64,000 bases of DNA from assembly GCA_001899635.1 (NCBI GenBank), contig MKVQ01000020.1, forward strand, positions 100,051 to 164,050. Reading direction: 5' to 3'. Numbering within the stretch: the stretch's first letter is position 1; the number at the start of each line of letters is the position of its first letter. The notes below the pieces were generated by a model, which was not told the origin of the DNA, did not search any database, and worked only from the letters and a program-made list of their open reading frames with translations. Below, in pieces: positions 28,246 through 42,224 of this stretch. A program made the position numbers and the translations under genes. Origin of the DNA: Myxococcales bacterium 68-20. GTDB lineage: Bacteria > Myxococcota_A > Polyangia > Polyangiales > Polyangiaceae.

Positions 28246-30425
28246 GGTTCGGTCTCGTCCACCGGATCATGACCGACGCGCTGGCGGCGCTCGGTGTCCT
28301 CGCGGTCGTGAACACCGCGGGAATGTCGACCTGGACGACGGGCTTCATCCTCGCCGGGCTCGCGCTGGCGCTGGCAGTCCCGGAGGGGTGGCAATCGCGA
28401 CCCGCGCTCCGGCACTTCGCGACGATCGGGCCGCTCACGTTGTTCGCCGTCCAGGGAGTCCGGCTCCTTGCAGGGCGGCCAGCGCTCGACGTGGCGGTCG
28501 AGTTCGCGGCGATCCTGCAGATCATCCGCATGGCGACACGACGCGGAGCGGCTCACGATCAGCAGATCATCGTCCTCGCGCTTCTCCACTTCGTCGCAGG
28601 TACGGTGCTCGGCGGAGGGATCTCGTACGGCCTCTGCTTCGTCGGCTTCCTGATCGTCGCGCCCGGCGCGCTCGTCCTCAGTCACCTCCGTCGCGAGGTC
28701 GAAGGGAACTATCGCCAGGGCGCACGGGACCGCACCGGTCTCCCCGTCGACGTGCCGCGCATCCTCCGGAGCCGCCGCGTCGTCGGACGCGGGTTCCTCG
28801 CGACCACCTGCCTCCTCTCCGTTCCGATCTTCCTCTTCACTGCAGCACTCTTCGTTCTCTTCCCGCGCGTCGGACTCTCGCTGCTCCTCCTGAACCATCG
28901 CAACGGCGACCGCATGATCGGGTTCTCCGACAAGGTCGACCTCGGCGAGGTCGGAGCGATCCGCGACGTGCCGGCGCTCGCACTGCGCTTCGACGTCCAG
29001 GATCTCCCCGAGCCTCGACCGCAGAAGCTCACGCTTCGCCTCCGCGGCACCGCGTTCGACAAGTACGACGGCCGCCGCTGGGAGCGCACGCTCTCGAAGA
29101 CGCATGTGAGCAACTTCAGGAGCAACGAGCTCCTCGCGATCGCGCGACTGCCGGATCCCTCGCGCGACCGCGTCGTCACGATCGACCTCGAGCCGATCGA
29201 GCCGCCGGTGGTCTTCCTCCCTCCGCGCACCGTCGCGCTCCAGCTCCGCACCCAGCAGCAGGCGATCGTCGGAGAACCGCTCGAGCTGTCGAAGGGGCCC
29301 GAAGGTGAGGTCCGCTACTCCGGAGAGGGCGCGCACGGCCTTCGCTACGACGCGTACATCGCGACGGACCGTGAGCCCATCGTCGAGCCCCTACCGCCCC
29401 AGGATCGACCGCGCTACCTCGAGCTCCCTCCCGACACGCCCGAGCGCATCGCGCAGCTCGCGCACGAGTGGGCCGACGGACAGCCGACGAGCTACCTGAA
29501 GGCCAAGGCGATCGAGGAGCGCCTCAAACACGACTTCAAGTACCAGCTCGGATCTCCGTCGGGCGGTAAGCCGCAACCCGTCGACCACTTCCTCTTCGAG
29601 TCGAAGAAGGGCCACTGCGAGTTCTTCTCCACCGCGATGGCGATCATGTTGCGCGAGCTCGGCATCCCGTCGCGCAACGTCACTGGCTTCGTCGGAGGTA
29701 CGTACAACCGCTTCGGTCGCTACTACGCCGTCCGCCAGGGCGACGCGCACTCATGGGTCGAGGCGTACATCGAAGATCCGGTCAACGGATGGGTCACGTT
29801 CGACCCGACGCCCACGTCCGGCGCGCAGCCGCTGCAGGACACGAGCGGTGCGTGGGTCTACGTCCGCGATCTGCTCGAGGCGCTCTCGCAGCGGTGGAAT
29901 CGCTACGTCATCGGCTACGACCTCAAGACCCAGGTGCGGCTCTTCGACGACCTCAGCCGCCGGTACGAGCGGCTGCGCGCGCAGACAGGCACGAACCGCG
30001 GCGTGATGGAGAAGGCGACCCGTCCAACCGTGCTCGCCGGCGCCCTCCTCGTAGTGGCCGTCGGCGGCTACGTGCTCTGGCGGCGCCGCCGGGGGACGAA
30101 GTCTGCATCGCCCGACGCGCCGCCGGGGCCGCGAGTCGACCCACAGCTCGAGCTCGCAGCTGCGCTCTACCGAACGCTGGAGGTCGCGCTCGCCACGCAG
30201 GGCGTGCCGCGTCCGCCGTCGCTTCCGCCGCTCCGCCATGCAGAGGAGCTCAAAGGCCGCGGCCATCCGCTCGCCGAGCCGATCCTCGACCTCACGAACC
30301 GCTACCTCGAAGCGCGCTTCGGCAACGTGCCCATGGACGAGAGCGCGCAGCGAGACTTCGAGCGCCGCGTGAAGGAGATCCGCTCGTTCAAGCAGGTACC
30401 TGCCGCCGTCGACAGCGTGCCGTAG
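28242..30425 (+). CDS. TgpA-type membrane transglutaminase
   Basis: 727 residues. N-terminal multi-pass membrane domain of the DUF3488/TgpA type (five to six hydrophobic segments in residues 10-220), a periplasmic beta-rich linker, then a transglutaminase-like core with catalytic Cys in KKGHCEFFSTAMAIMLRELG (about 460-480), His in GDAHSWVEAY (about 503-512) and Asp in WVTFDPTP (about 520-527). A further membrane segment (TVLAGALLVVAVGGYVLW) and a DUF4129-like cytosolic tail follow. TgpA of Pseudomonas is an essential periplasmic transglutaminase; the target here is unknown. Last gene of the moxR-DUF58 operon. Confidence 0.93.
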   Translation: MRFGLVHRIMTDALAALGVLAVVNTAGMSTWTTGFILAGLALALAVPEGWQSRPALRHFATIGPLTLFAVQGVRLLAGRPALDVAVEFAAILQIIRMATRRGAAHDQQIIVLALLHFVAGTVLGGGISYGLCFVGFLIVAPGALVLSHLRREVEGNYRQGARDRTGLPVDVPRILRSRRVVGRGFLATTCLLSVPIFLFTAALFVLFPRVGLSLLLLNHRNGDRMIGFSDKVDLGEVGAIRDVPALALRFDVQDLPEPRPQKLTLRLRGTAFDKYDGRRWERTLSKTHVSNFRSNELLAIARLPDPSRDRVVTIDLEPIEPPVVFLPPRTVALQLRTQQQAIVGEPLELSKGPEGEVRYSGEGAHGLRYDAYIATDREPIVEPLPPQDRPRYLELPPDTPERIAQLAHEWADGQPTSYLKAKAIEERLKHDFKYQLGSPSGGKPQPVDHFLFESKKGHCEFFSTAMAIMLRELGIPSRNVTGFVGGTYNRFGRYYAVRQGDAHSWVEAYIEDPVNGWVTFDPTPTSGAQPLQDTSGAWVYVRDLLEALSQRWNRYVIGYDLKTQVRLFDDLSRRYERLRAQTGTNRGVMEKATRPTVLAGALLVVAVGGYVLWRRRRGTKSASPDAPPGPRVDPQLELAAALYRTLEVALATQGVPRPPSLPPLRHAEELKGRGHPLAEPILDLTNRYLEARFGNVPMDESAQRDFERRVKEIRSFKQVPAAVDSVP

Positions 30426-30618
30426 AGACAGCTCGCCCTCCGTGGCGCGAACGTGAGCAGATCGTCAGCGCGATTGCGCTTGCATGCTACACGCATCAAG
30501 ATTCGGCCTCGTGCCGTTCTCCGGTGCGCGCACTCATGAGCTCTGGGCAGACGGGCATGCCACCACCCGTGCTCATTGAATGACTGGAGACGTCGACGAG
30601 GCCGCGACGAAGAGGGAG

Positions 30619-31058
30619 TTTACAGGGAGACAGGGAGCGAGAGATACATTCTTCACTTTCGACCTCGTGCCTCGTTGGCCTCAGGAAATGAAGATCTCAC
30701 TTCCAAGCTTCATGGGCCTTCCCCAAACGGTGCGCCTTCCAAGCTCCGGCCCGAGACCTTCGGGAGAGGGTGCAGTGTGTCGACTGCTCGCTCTAGGGCT
30801 CCTCTTCGCTCTAACGCTCCTCGTCGTTCGAGGAGCGAGAAGCGACCTCGTGCCGGGACGACTCGCGACCGCGTACTCTCCGTAGGAGCCGGCAGCCGGC
30901 AATGACGCCAGTGCCTGTGCTGAAACACCTCGCAGGTCGAAAGCGAGGCTCGAATTCTGCGAGCAGAATCGCGCAAGCGATTCTGGGAGCCCCACGAGGG
31001 TACAGGTCGAGAAGGAAGCAGGGCCGTCTTCCTCCCTGTCTCCCTGTCTCCCTGTGAA
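30619..31058. repeat. ~440-bp segment bounded by 18-bp inverted repeats
   Basis: TTACAGGGAGACAGGGAG (30620-30637) is matched in inverse orientation by the block at 31035-31058, which reads TTCACAGGGAGACAGGGAG on the minus strand and has an extra GACAGGGAG unit. No transposase is inside. The bounded segment contains ATTCTG-CGAG-CAGAAT and CAGAATCGC-GCAA-GCGATTCTG hairpins (30954-30985) that share their middle arm and so cannot form together. It could be a small non-autonomous mobile element or a structured RNA gene. Confidence 0.45.
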
Positions 31059-31259
31059 TCTCTCTCTTTCTCACTTTCCTCGCGTGTGTGCGCAAGCCAA
31101 TCACGCGAGAGTGCAGCGCGCCTTGCCAACTACCGCTCTGCGAACACGCGGGTTGCACAGCGTCATGACGCCCAAGCCTCCATCATCCCCCCTCTCGTAA
31201 GTGCGGACGGGAGCGAGGCCCGACGTAACCCCATCGCGCGGACGGAAGCCATGAGCGAG

Positions 31260-31300
31260 CTCCCGTGGCGCTGGCGCGAGATGCGCGAGCGCCACGGGAG
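31260..31300 (-). terminator. Terminator hairpin of clpB
   Basis: Perfect 13-bp arms CTCCCGTGGCGCT (31260-31272) and AGCGCCACGGGAG (31288-31300), with an inner GCGC stem, 12 bp after the clpB stop on the minus strand. One of the strongest hairpins in the window. Confidence 0.8.
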
Positions 31301-31312
31301 AGAACGACGAGC

Positions 31313-33925
<2,613 letters not shown>

Positions 33926-34096
33926 CGGCAAACTCTCCCTTCGTCGCCCGATCCACGCACGTGAACCGGGACACCACCCTATGAGATCCTCTCTACAGGA
34001 CCTCGACCGCGACGCCTCTCTCGCATCGCCAAGGGCACCTTAATCACGGGCATGTGCCCTGCAATGGGTCTCGAGCGCAGCCAGCGTCCGCCGGGT

Positions 34097-34711
34097 TCAC
34101 GGAACACAACACGACGGGAACGGCCCGCCGTCTCTCGGGCAGACGGACGCGCACTTGTTCGTTCCGCAGATGGAGCCTCGTACTGTGCCCCCGTCCAGGC
34201 ACTGCACCGCGACGTCGTAAGTCTCCGGCGCCGAGCCACGGAGATCGCGACCACAGTAGAAGCCGTCAGGTCGACCCGCGCAGTCGTCACATTGATCGGG
34301 GAACCCCGTCGGCATCGGCGCGCAGCCGGACGGGCAGTGCCGAACGCACGTTGCCTTCGAACCTGCGCTGCAAACGACGAGATCGTTCGCGCGATCCCCT
34401 GCAGGCGGATAGGAGGTGAAGACCGGGTTCTTCGCGCACGTCGCGAGCTTCTGGCCGTTGCAGTCGACCGCGCCGACCGGAAAGGTCGGGTCGCAGGGCG
34501 GCGGAAACGGGGTCTGCCCCGTATCAGTATTGGCCTCTTCGCCAGCGTCCGCTACCGCCGCCTCGAAGCCGTCTCCGCTCGCGTCGTCGAGGACGCCGGC
34601 CTCCACGGGAACGTCATCGAAGGCGATGAGGAAGGTGCATCCCGTCGCCGCCGCGGCGAGCACCGCCGGAGCGAGCACCAACGCGATGACGAGCTCCGCG
34701 GACCGGTGCAT
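34097..34711 (-). CDS. Cys-rich lipoprotein of unknown function
   Basis: 204 residues from ATG 34711 (a longer start at 34750 would add 13 charged residues before the signal peptide). Signal peptide with lipobox near residue 25 (AAATGC), an Asp/Ala-rich linker (about 35-65), then a domain with about 14 cysteines in short pairs (CDPTFP, VDCNGQKLATCAKN, CVRHCPSGCAP, CDDCAGRPDGFYCG, CGTNKCASVC, CC at the end), which suggests a disulfide-rich fold. A similar CNGQ-KLATC pattern is common in myxobacterial lipoproteins of unknown role. It stands alone between clpB and gyrB. Confidence 0.75.
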   Translation of the reverse strand: MHRSAELVIALVLAPAVLAAAATGCTFLIAFDDVPVEAGVLDDASGDGFEAAVADAGEEANTDTGQTPFPPPCDPTFPVGAVDCNGQKLATCAKNPVFTSYPPAGDRANDLVVCSAGSKATCVRHCPSGCAPMPTGFPDQCDDCAGRPDGFYCGRDLRGSAPETYDVAVQCLDGGTVRGSICGTNKCASVCPRDGGPFPSCCVP

Positions 34712-34851
34712 CCAAGCCGATCGTACCCTGCACCTGGCGCCCTTGAACATGGGGTCGCCAGGGCAGACGAGCTCCCGTCGTCCGCGTAGCTACGCCGAAG
34801 CCGCGCGACCGCCGCTGGGCGTGGTTGGCGTACGCGCCAGCCGCGGCCGAA

Positions 34852-34906
34852 CCCCAGCCGTCGCAAGAGGCTGGGGCTCCGCCGCGGGAAGTCGGGCGTG
34901 CCCGAC
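34852..34906 (-). terminator. Tandem hairpins after gyrB
   Basis: Two perfect stems follow the gyrB stop: GTCGGGC-GT-GCCCGAC (34891-34906) and CCCCAGCC/GGCTGGGG (34852-34876). Together they probably form the terminator. Confidence 0.65.
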
Positions 34907-34914
34907 CTCGTCGC

Positions 34915-37823
<2,909 letters not shown>

Positions 37824-38927
37824 TCAAACAACGCGAGAAACTCGCTCGAGGTAGCCGCCTCGGATCGAGAAGTCGGACCGCGGCGCGTCCCTGCCCGTAT
37901 CGATGAGCTCCGGCCGCGTGGTGGTGAGGATCACCTGTCCCTCCTGGTCGCGGAGGAACGAGAACAGCGCCGCGGTACGCTCACGATCGAGCTCGCTCGA
38001 CACGTCGTCGAGCAAGAGAACGGGCCGCACGCCGCGCGCCGATCCGATCACGTCGATCTCGGCCGACTTGAGCGCGAGGGTCACGGCCCGATGTTGTCCC
38101 TGCGAGGCGATACCGCGGACCGCGTGCCCCGAGATCGCGAGCGTCAGATCGTCGCGATGAGGACCGACGCCCGCGCTGCCGCGCCGGAGATCGATCGGCC
38201 GGCGACGCTCGAGCTCTTCTTGGTACGCAGCTTCGTCGCGAGGTGCCCCGGGCGCGTAGGCCACGTCGAGGACGAGATCCGGCGCGGCGATGCGCGCAAA
38301 CGCGGCCTTCGTGCCCTCCGCCAGCAGCTCACCGGCCCGCGCGCGATGGTCCATGAGCGCGAGCCCATGGCGAACGCAGAGCGTCTCCCACTCGACGAGA
38401 TCGCGTGCCGATGCGCCTCGCGTCTCGAGCGCACGCTGCCGCGCACGAAGCGCCTTCGTGTAGCGCTCCAGCTCGTCCATCGCAGCCGGTGCAAGGTAGA
38501 GCGCCGTACGATCGAGCAACCGGCGTCGCTCCGAGCTCGCTCCCATCGAGAGTGCGATCTCGCCCGGATGAAACACGACCATCGGCGTTCGCACCGCGTA
38601 GGCGGCGAGGGTCGACGGGCGCTTGTCGTCGATCTTCACCATGCGCGCGCCCGCACGAATCCCGACCGACTGCACGCGCGCATCGCCGTCCTCGACGACA
38701 CGCCCTCGCACACTCGCGAGCTCGTGCTCGAACGCGACGACATCGGTCATCTTCGACGAGCGGAAGCTCTTCGATGTCGCAAGGACGTAGACCGCCTCGA
38801 GCAGGTTCGTCTTGCCCTGCCCGTTGTCGCCGGCGACGACGTTGAACCGTTCGCCGAGCTCGACATCGACGCTCACGAGGTTCCGGAACGACCGGACCTG
38901 CACCTGCTCGACGCGAAGCGGCCTCAC
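37824..38927 (-). CDS. recF: DNA replication and repair protein RecF
   Basis: 367 residues with a GTG start (GTG AGG CCG). RecF is an SMC-like ATPase that loads RecA at gaps through RecFOR. Seen: SFRNLVSVDVELG, Walker A GDNGQGKTNLLEAVY (about 33-47), FHPGEIALSMGASSERRRLLD, signature-type ASQGQHRAVTLALKSAE and Walker B RPVLLLDDVSSELD. Length is typical. It is located between dnaN (139 bp upstream) and gyrB on the same strand, the conserved order around many origins. A TAGGAT hexamer 9 nt before the GTG may be a leaderless promoter. Confidence 0.94.
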   Translation of the reverse strand: MRPLRVEQVQVRSFRNLVSVDVELGERFNVVAGDNGQGKTNLLEAVYVLATSKSFRSSKMTDVVAFEHELASVRGRVVEDGDARVQSVGIRAGARMVKIDDKRPSTLAAYAVRTPMVVFHPGEIALSMGASSERRRLLDRTALYLAPAAMDELERYTKALRARQRALETRGASARDLVEWETLCVRHGLALMDHRARAGELLAEGTKAAFARIAAPDLVLDVAYAPGAPRDEAAYQEELERRRPIDLRRGSAGVGPHRDDLTLAISGHAVRGIASQGQHRAVTLALKSAEIDVIGSARGVRPVLLLDDVSSELDRERTAALFSFLRDQEGQVILTTTRPELIDTGRDAPRSDFSIRGGYLERVSRVV

Positions 38928-39066
38928 GCGAACGCGATCCTAGCTCCCGCTCTCGATCGCCGGAGGGCAGGCTGCCACCGGAGCTCGGAGAGCGACGCCG
39001 GAGAGCACGACCGGCGCCACCGTAGTGCTCGCGGCGACTGCTCGAACGACGCGAGCACGAGCGACG

Positions 39067-40233
39067 TCAGATGCGCATCGGCATCACGACCGACAAGAAC
39101 TGCCGATCGGACGACGTCGTCGCGCCTGCAGGACGAAGCACCGCGGGATCGAGCTCGCCGGAGAGACCAATCGCGACCTCTTCGTCGTTGATCGCCGCAA
39201 GCACGTCGAGGAAGTACTTCGCGTTGAAGCCGATGCTCATGTTCGGCCCCGAGTACTCGACGGGGATCTCGTCGAAGCCGTCGCCGCTCTCGGGCGACTC
39301 GCTGGTGATGCGCATCGAGCCCTTCGTGAGCGAGAGCTTCACACCGCCCGTACGCTCGCTCGCCGCGACCGACACTGCCTTGAGCGCATCCGCGAGGCCC
39401 GAGCGCGGAGCACGGACGACCTTCTCGCTCGCTTGCGGGATCACCTGGGAGTAGGGCGGGAACTGCGCGTCGACGAGCTTCACGCTGAACGTCGTGCCCG
39501 CGCCCTGGAAGAACGCGCTCGCGCCGCTCTGGGTGATGAGCAGCTCAGGCTTCTTCCGCTCGCCATCCGCGTTCGTCGTGCCGCCATCCGCGAGCATCTC
39601 GTCGCACAGCCGGCGGAGCTCCTGGATTGCCTTGAGCGGGATGAGCATCGTCGCCGACGCCTGGCGGCCGGAGACCTTCACGTCGACCTTCGAGAGCCGG
39701 TGCCCGTCGGTGGTGACCATGCGCACGATGTCGCCGTCCCACTCGAAGAGCGCGCTGTTGAGATGCGCGCGCGTCTCGTCGGTGGAGATCGAGAAGTGCG
39801 TCTTCGCGATCAGCTCCGCGAGCACATCGACGTCGAGCGCGAGCGTCGGTGAGCCCTCAGCCGGCTGCGGGAGCGGGGGAAAGTCCTCGCCCGGCATGCC
39901 GCGAAGCGTGTACCGACGCGCGGTCCCGCTGGCCTTGATCGTCGTGGTCGCGTTGTCCTGCGAAGCGATGACGACCGGTCCTTCCGGCATCATCTTCACG
40001 CGCTCGAAGAGGTCCTTCGCCGACACGGCGACGCTGCCGCCCTTCGCGATCTCCGCCGGGATTCGGCCGATGAGCGAGAGGTACAGGTCGGTGGCGGCGA
40101 GCCTCAGCGCGTTGTTCCCGTCGGCGGCGAGCAGGACGTTCGCGAGCACGGGCATCGTGCTCTTGCGCTCAGCGACACCCTGCATCCGAGCGACGATCTT
40201 CAGCAGGTCCTTCTTCGCGACGGTGAGCTCCAT
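39067..40233 (-). CDS. dnaN: DNA polymerase III sliding clamp (beta subunit)
   Basis: 388 residues, starting MELTVAKKDLLKIVARMQGV with AAGGA 6 nt upstream; the frame is open for 32 more codons but those are not conserved. DnaN is the ring-shaped clamp that tethers polymerase. Three repeated clamp domains are seen: the first through MPVLANVLLAADGNNALRLAATDLYLSL (in parts), the second with TDGHRLSKVDV, the third ending DRQFLSVVMPMRI, a typical beta-clamp C-terminus. An extra loop TTNADGERKKPE (about residues 217-228) is longer than usual. dnaA, normally just upstream, is not here: the next gene upstream is an unrelated peptidase. Confidence 0.96.
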   Translation of the reverse strand: MELTVAKKDLLKIVARMQGVAERKSTMPVLANVLLAADGNNALRLAATDLYLSLIGRIPAEIAKGGSVAVSAKDLFERVKMMPEGPVVIASQDNATTTIKASGTARRYTLRGMPGEDFPPLPQPAEGSPTLALDVDVLAELIAKTHFSISTDETRAHLNSALFEWDGDIVRMVTTDGHRLSKVDVKVSGRQASATMLIPLKAIQELRRLCDEMLADGGTTNADGERKKPELLITQSGASAFFQGAGTTFSVKLVDAQFPPYSQVIPQASEKVVRAPRSGLADALKAVSVAASERTGGVKLSLTKGSMRITSESPESGDGFDEIPVEYSGPNMSIGFNAKYFLDVLAAINDEEVAIGLSGELDPAVLRPAGATTSSDRQFLSVVMPMRI

Positions 40234-40715
40234 CTCGTTCCTTCGGCGCTGAAATACATCAGCGGCGCATGCCAATTCGGGGCCCACGCCCCGACGCCCC
40301 GCAGACCGCGGTTCTTTGGCCCGATTCAATTGCCCGGGGTAACCTTCGACGTCAAGGGGCCACGGTCCCTCTCGAACCGAGCCTTTCCAGGTCAGTCAAT
40401 CTGCCTGCAGCTCGGCTCTCCTCTCCGCGGGTCTCTCATGGAAGGAGAGGTATTAAATTAACTGACCGTAGAACTAGGCCCTGTGGGGTCCGGGGATAAC
40501 CCGTATAGCCGAGGGATCTCGGCGACTTGCCGTTTTCTTGACTGGGGACTCGCTTGGGATGAAGATCCGGGCTCCCAGGGGAAGGAATTGTCCCACGTGG
40601 ACTCCTCAGGTCCGTCCGCCGGATCTCCCCACCCTGGCCAGCCGATCTATCCACAGGGTCGAACGGGATAGAAAAGAGCTCGGCCGTTCGGTCCTGAGAC
40701 GACGGGCGCGACGCG
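40234..40715. other. 482-bp region upstream of dnaN, origin-like candidates
   Basis: No gene. It contains an AT-rich patch TATTAAATTAA (40451-40461) in otherwise GC-rich sequence, a CTATCCACA (40648-40656) matching the DnaA box TTATCCACA at 8 of 9 positions, and a palindromic CCACGTGG core within TGTCCCACGTGGAC (40590-40603). It must contain the dnaN promoter. Only one good DnaA box is visible, so calling this the origin is not justified. Confidence 0.4.
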
Positions 40716-41777
40716 CTACCTCCCGAGCGCGATGACGGCGGCGTAGACGGCCCGGACGACGGCGCCCATTCGCCGGTAGTCGAGCGTCTCGGGGCGATCG
40801 CGGTCCGTGTGGTAGGCGCTGTTTCGCAAGAAGGCGGTGTCCGTGACCATCAGCGCCGTGTAGCCGGCGCCCCAGTAGTTGCGATGGTCCGACCAATCGA
40901 GGCCGGGGACGGTGAAGGGCCCGGTCATCGAGTAGGTCGGGATCGCACCGGTCCCGAGCATCGCGCTCTTCACTGTGCGCGCGAGCGGCGCGTCATCGTC
41001 TCGCCCCACCAGCGCGATGAAGTCACCGCGACTCGGATAGAAGGGACGAACGGCGAAGTGGGGATAGCGCTGGCTGTCCGGCGCGTCGGAGAAGTAGCCG
41101 ATCATCTCGAGCGCGAGCATTCCTCGAACGCGGATGCCCTTCTTCGCGAGTGCCCGTGCATGGCGCGCGCTTCCCATCTCCGTGGTGGCGAAGAAGGGCG
41201 GTTCCTCCAGCGTGTAGGCGACGAGGTCTATGCGGGTCCGGAGATCGCGCGTGGCACCGAGCTGCCGAGCCAGCTCGAGCAGGCCTGCGACGCCGCTCGC
41301 ATTGTCGTCGGCTCCCGGGTGAGGCCCGCACGCGTCGTAGTGGGCGCCGACGACGATACGCTCCGCGTCGTCGTTCGAAGGGCCGAACGAGGCGACCACG
41401 TTTCGGAAGGTCACGCCCTGGACGTCGCGATGTCCGCCGCCGTCGACCTCGAAGGTCTGCTCTTCGACCCGCGCACCGGTGTCCACGAACGTGCTCGCGA
41501 TGAACGAGGCCGCGCCGTCGAGGCCCTCGCGCGAGCTCACGTCGCGCGGGAAGAAGCGCTCGGTGAGCGTTCGCACGTCGGCTTCGAGACGCGCCGGGTC
41601 GATGGGGACCGGGACGGTTGCTGCGTCCGGATCCGCCCGTACGAACGGCTGCGTCGTCGTCAGCCAGAGCCAGGCGAGGAAGAGCGCGCACGGCACCGCA
41701 ACCACGCCATGGGGGGCTCGCCGGAGCATCCTCGAGAGGCGCTCGTGGGTCTGCGCGAGGCGTTCACGCAAGCTCAT
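40716..41777 (-). CDS. M28-family zinc aminopeptidase, membrane-anchored
   Basis: 353 residues. One N-terminal membrane segment (VVAVPCALFLAWLWL, about 25-39), then an M28 peptidase domain. Two-zinc ligands are visible: His/Asp in GAHYDACGPHPGADDNASG (about 143-161), the catalytic Glu pair in YTLEEPPFF (about 186-194), a Glu/Met motif LALEMIGYFSD (about 220), and the late His in DWSDHRNYW (about 297-305). M28 enzymes remove N-terminal residues or cyclise glutamine; this one is probably periplasmic and held in the inner membrane. It is transcribed towards dnaN but 480 bp away. Confidence 0.88.
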   Translation of the reverse strand: MSLRERLAQTHERLSRMLRRAPHGVVAVPCALFLAWLWLTTTQPFVRADPDAATVPVPIDPARLEADVRTLTERFFPRDVSSREGLDGAASFIASTFVDTGARVEEQTFEVDGGGHRDVQGVTFRNVVASFGPSNDDAERIVVGAHYDACGPHPGADDNASGVAGLLELARQLGATRDLRTRIDLVAYTLEEPPFFATTEMGSARHARALAKKGIRVRGMLALEMIGYFSDAPDSQRYPHFAVRPFYPSRGDFIALVGRDDDAPLARTVKSAMLGTGAIPTYSMTGPFTVPGLDWSDHRNYWGAGYTALMVTDTAFLRNSAYHTDRDRPETLDYRRMGAVVRAVYAAVIALGR

Positions 41778-42224
41778 GCATCGAACGTGACACGTGGCGC
41801 TCGGGATCCGTTCCCGTCGCGATGCAAATGCGGGCCTCGCGCTCAGACCTCCTGCGGAGGTGCCTGCTGCCTCCCGCTGAAGCCCATTGGCTTGCCGGGA
41901 CGCTACGGTGCCGCGTGCGCGCCCCGCCGTTCGCGAGCGCCCCGGCTGCGACGGGAGGTCAGGCTGCGCCGTCCAGCGCCCGCTGAGGGCCGCGGTGCGT
42001 CCGGTCTTCGCTCGCCGTGCGGAGGTCAGCCAGCGCCGTCCAGCGCCCGCTGAGGGCCGTGGCGGGCCCGGTCTCGGGTTCGGAGCGACGGGAGGTCAGG
42101 CTGCGCCGTCCAGCGCCGGCTGAGGGCCATGGCGCGCCCGGTCTTGGCTCGCCGTGCGGGGAGGTCAGCCAGCGCCGTCCAGCGCCCGCTGAGGGCCGTG
42201 GCGGGCCGGTCTAGGGCTCGGAGC
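41778..42224. other. 447-bp intergenic region dominated by tandem repeats
   Basis: The first 160 bp (41778-41940) show no signal apart from an ACGTGACACGTGG word near 41786. The rest is the 68-bp repeat array listed separately. No gene. Confidence 0.7.
41945..42222 (+). repeat. Four ~68-bp tandem repeats with alternating subtypes
   Basis: GTCCAGCGCC starts at 41971, 42038, 42108 and 42177 (spacing 67, 70, 69), each followed by (C/G)GCTGAGGGCC and a GGCGNGCCCGGTCT tail. Odd copies are preceded by GCGACGGGAGGTCAGGCTGC and even copies by CTCGCCGTGCGG..GAGGTCAGCCA, so a two-unit block has itself been duplicated. A fifth partial copy runs into the next gene's stop. Confidence 0.85.

Larger units (their letters stand above)
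30426..31312. other. 887-bp intergenic region with inverted-repeat-bounded segment
   Basis: No gene supported: short frames here are not conserved-looking and cross the repeats. It contains an inverted-repeat-bounded segment (30619-31058), an overlapping hairpin pair (30954-30985) and the clpB terminator (31260-31300). Confidence 0.6.

Noticed and set aside
30580-30885. Small plus-strand ORF with a hydrophobic C-terminal stretch
   Set aside because: It begins inside the inverted-repeat end, has no ribosome-binding site and no recognisable domain.
33952-33967. GCACGTGAACC upstream of clpB as parS or heat-shock element
   Set aside because: Only half of the palindrome is present and no CIRCE or sigma32-type spacing could be seen.
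40590-40603. TGTCCCACGTGGAC as a third parS site
   Set aside because: Only the CCACGTGG core is palindromic and it matches canonical parS at about 10 of 16 positions, 12 of 16 to a CCACGTGG variant; too weak to list as a site.
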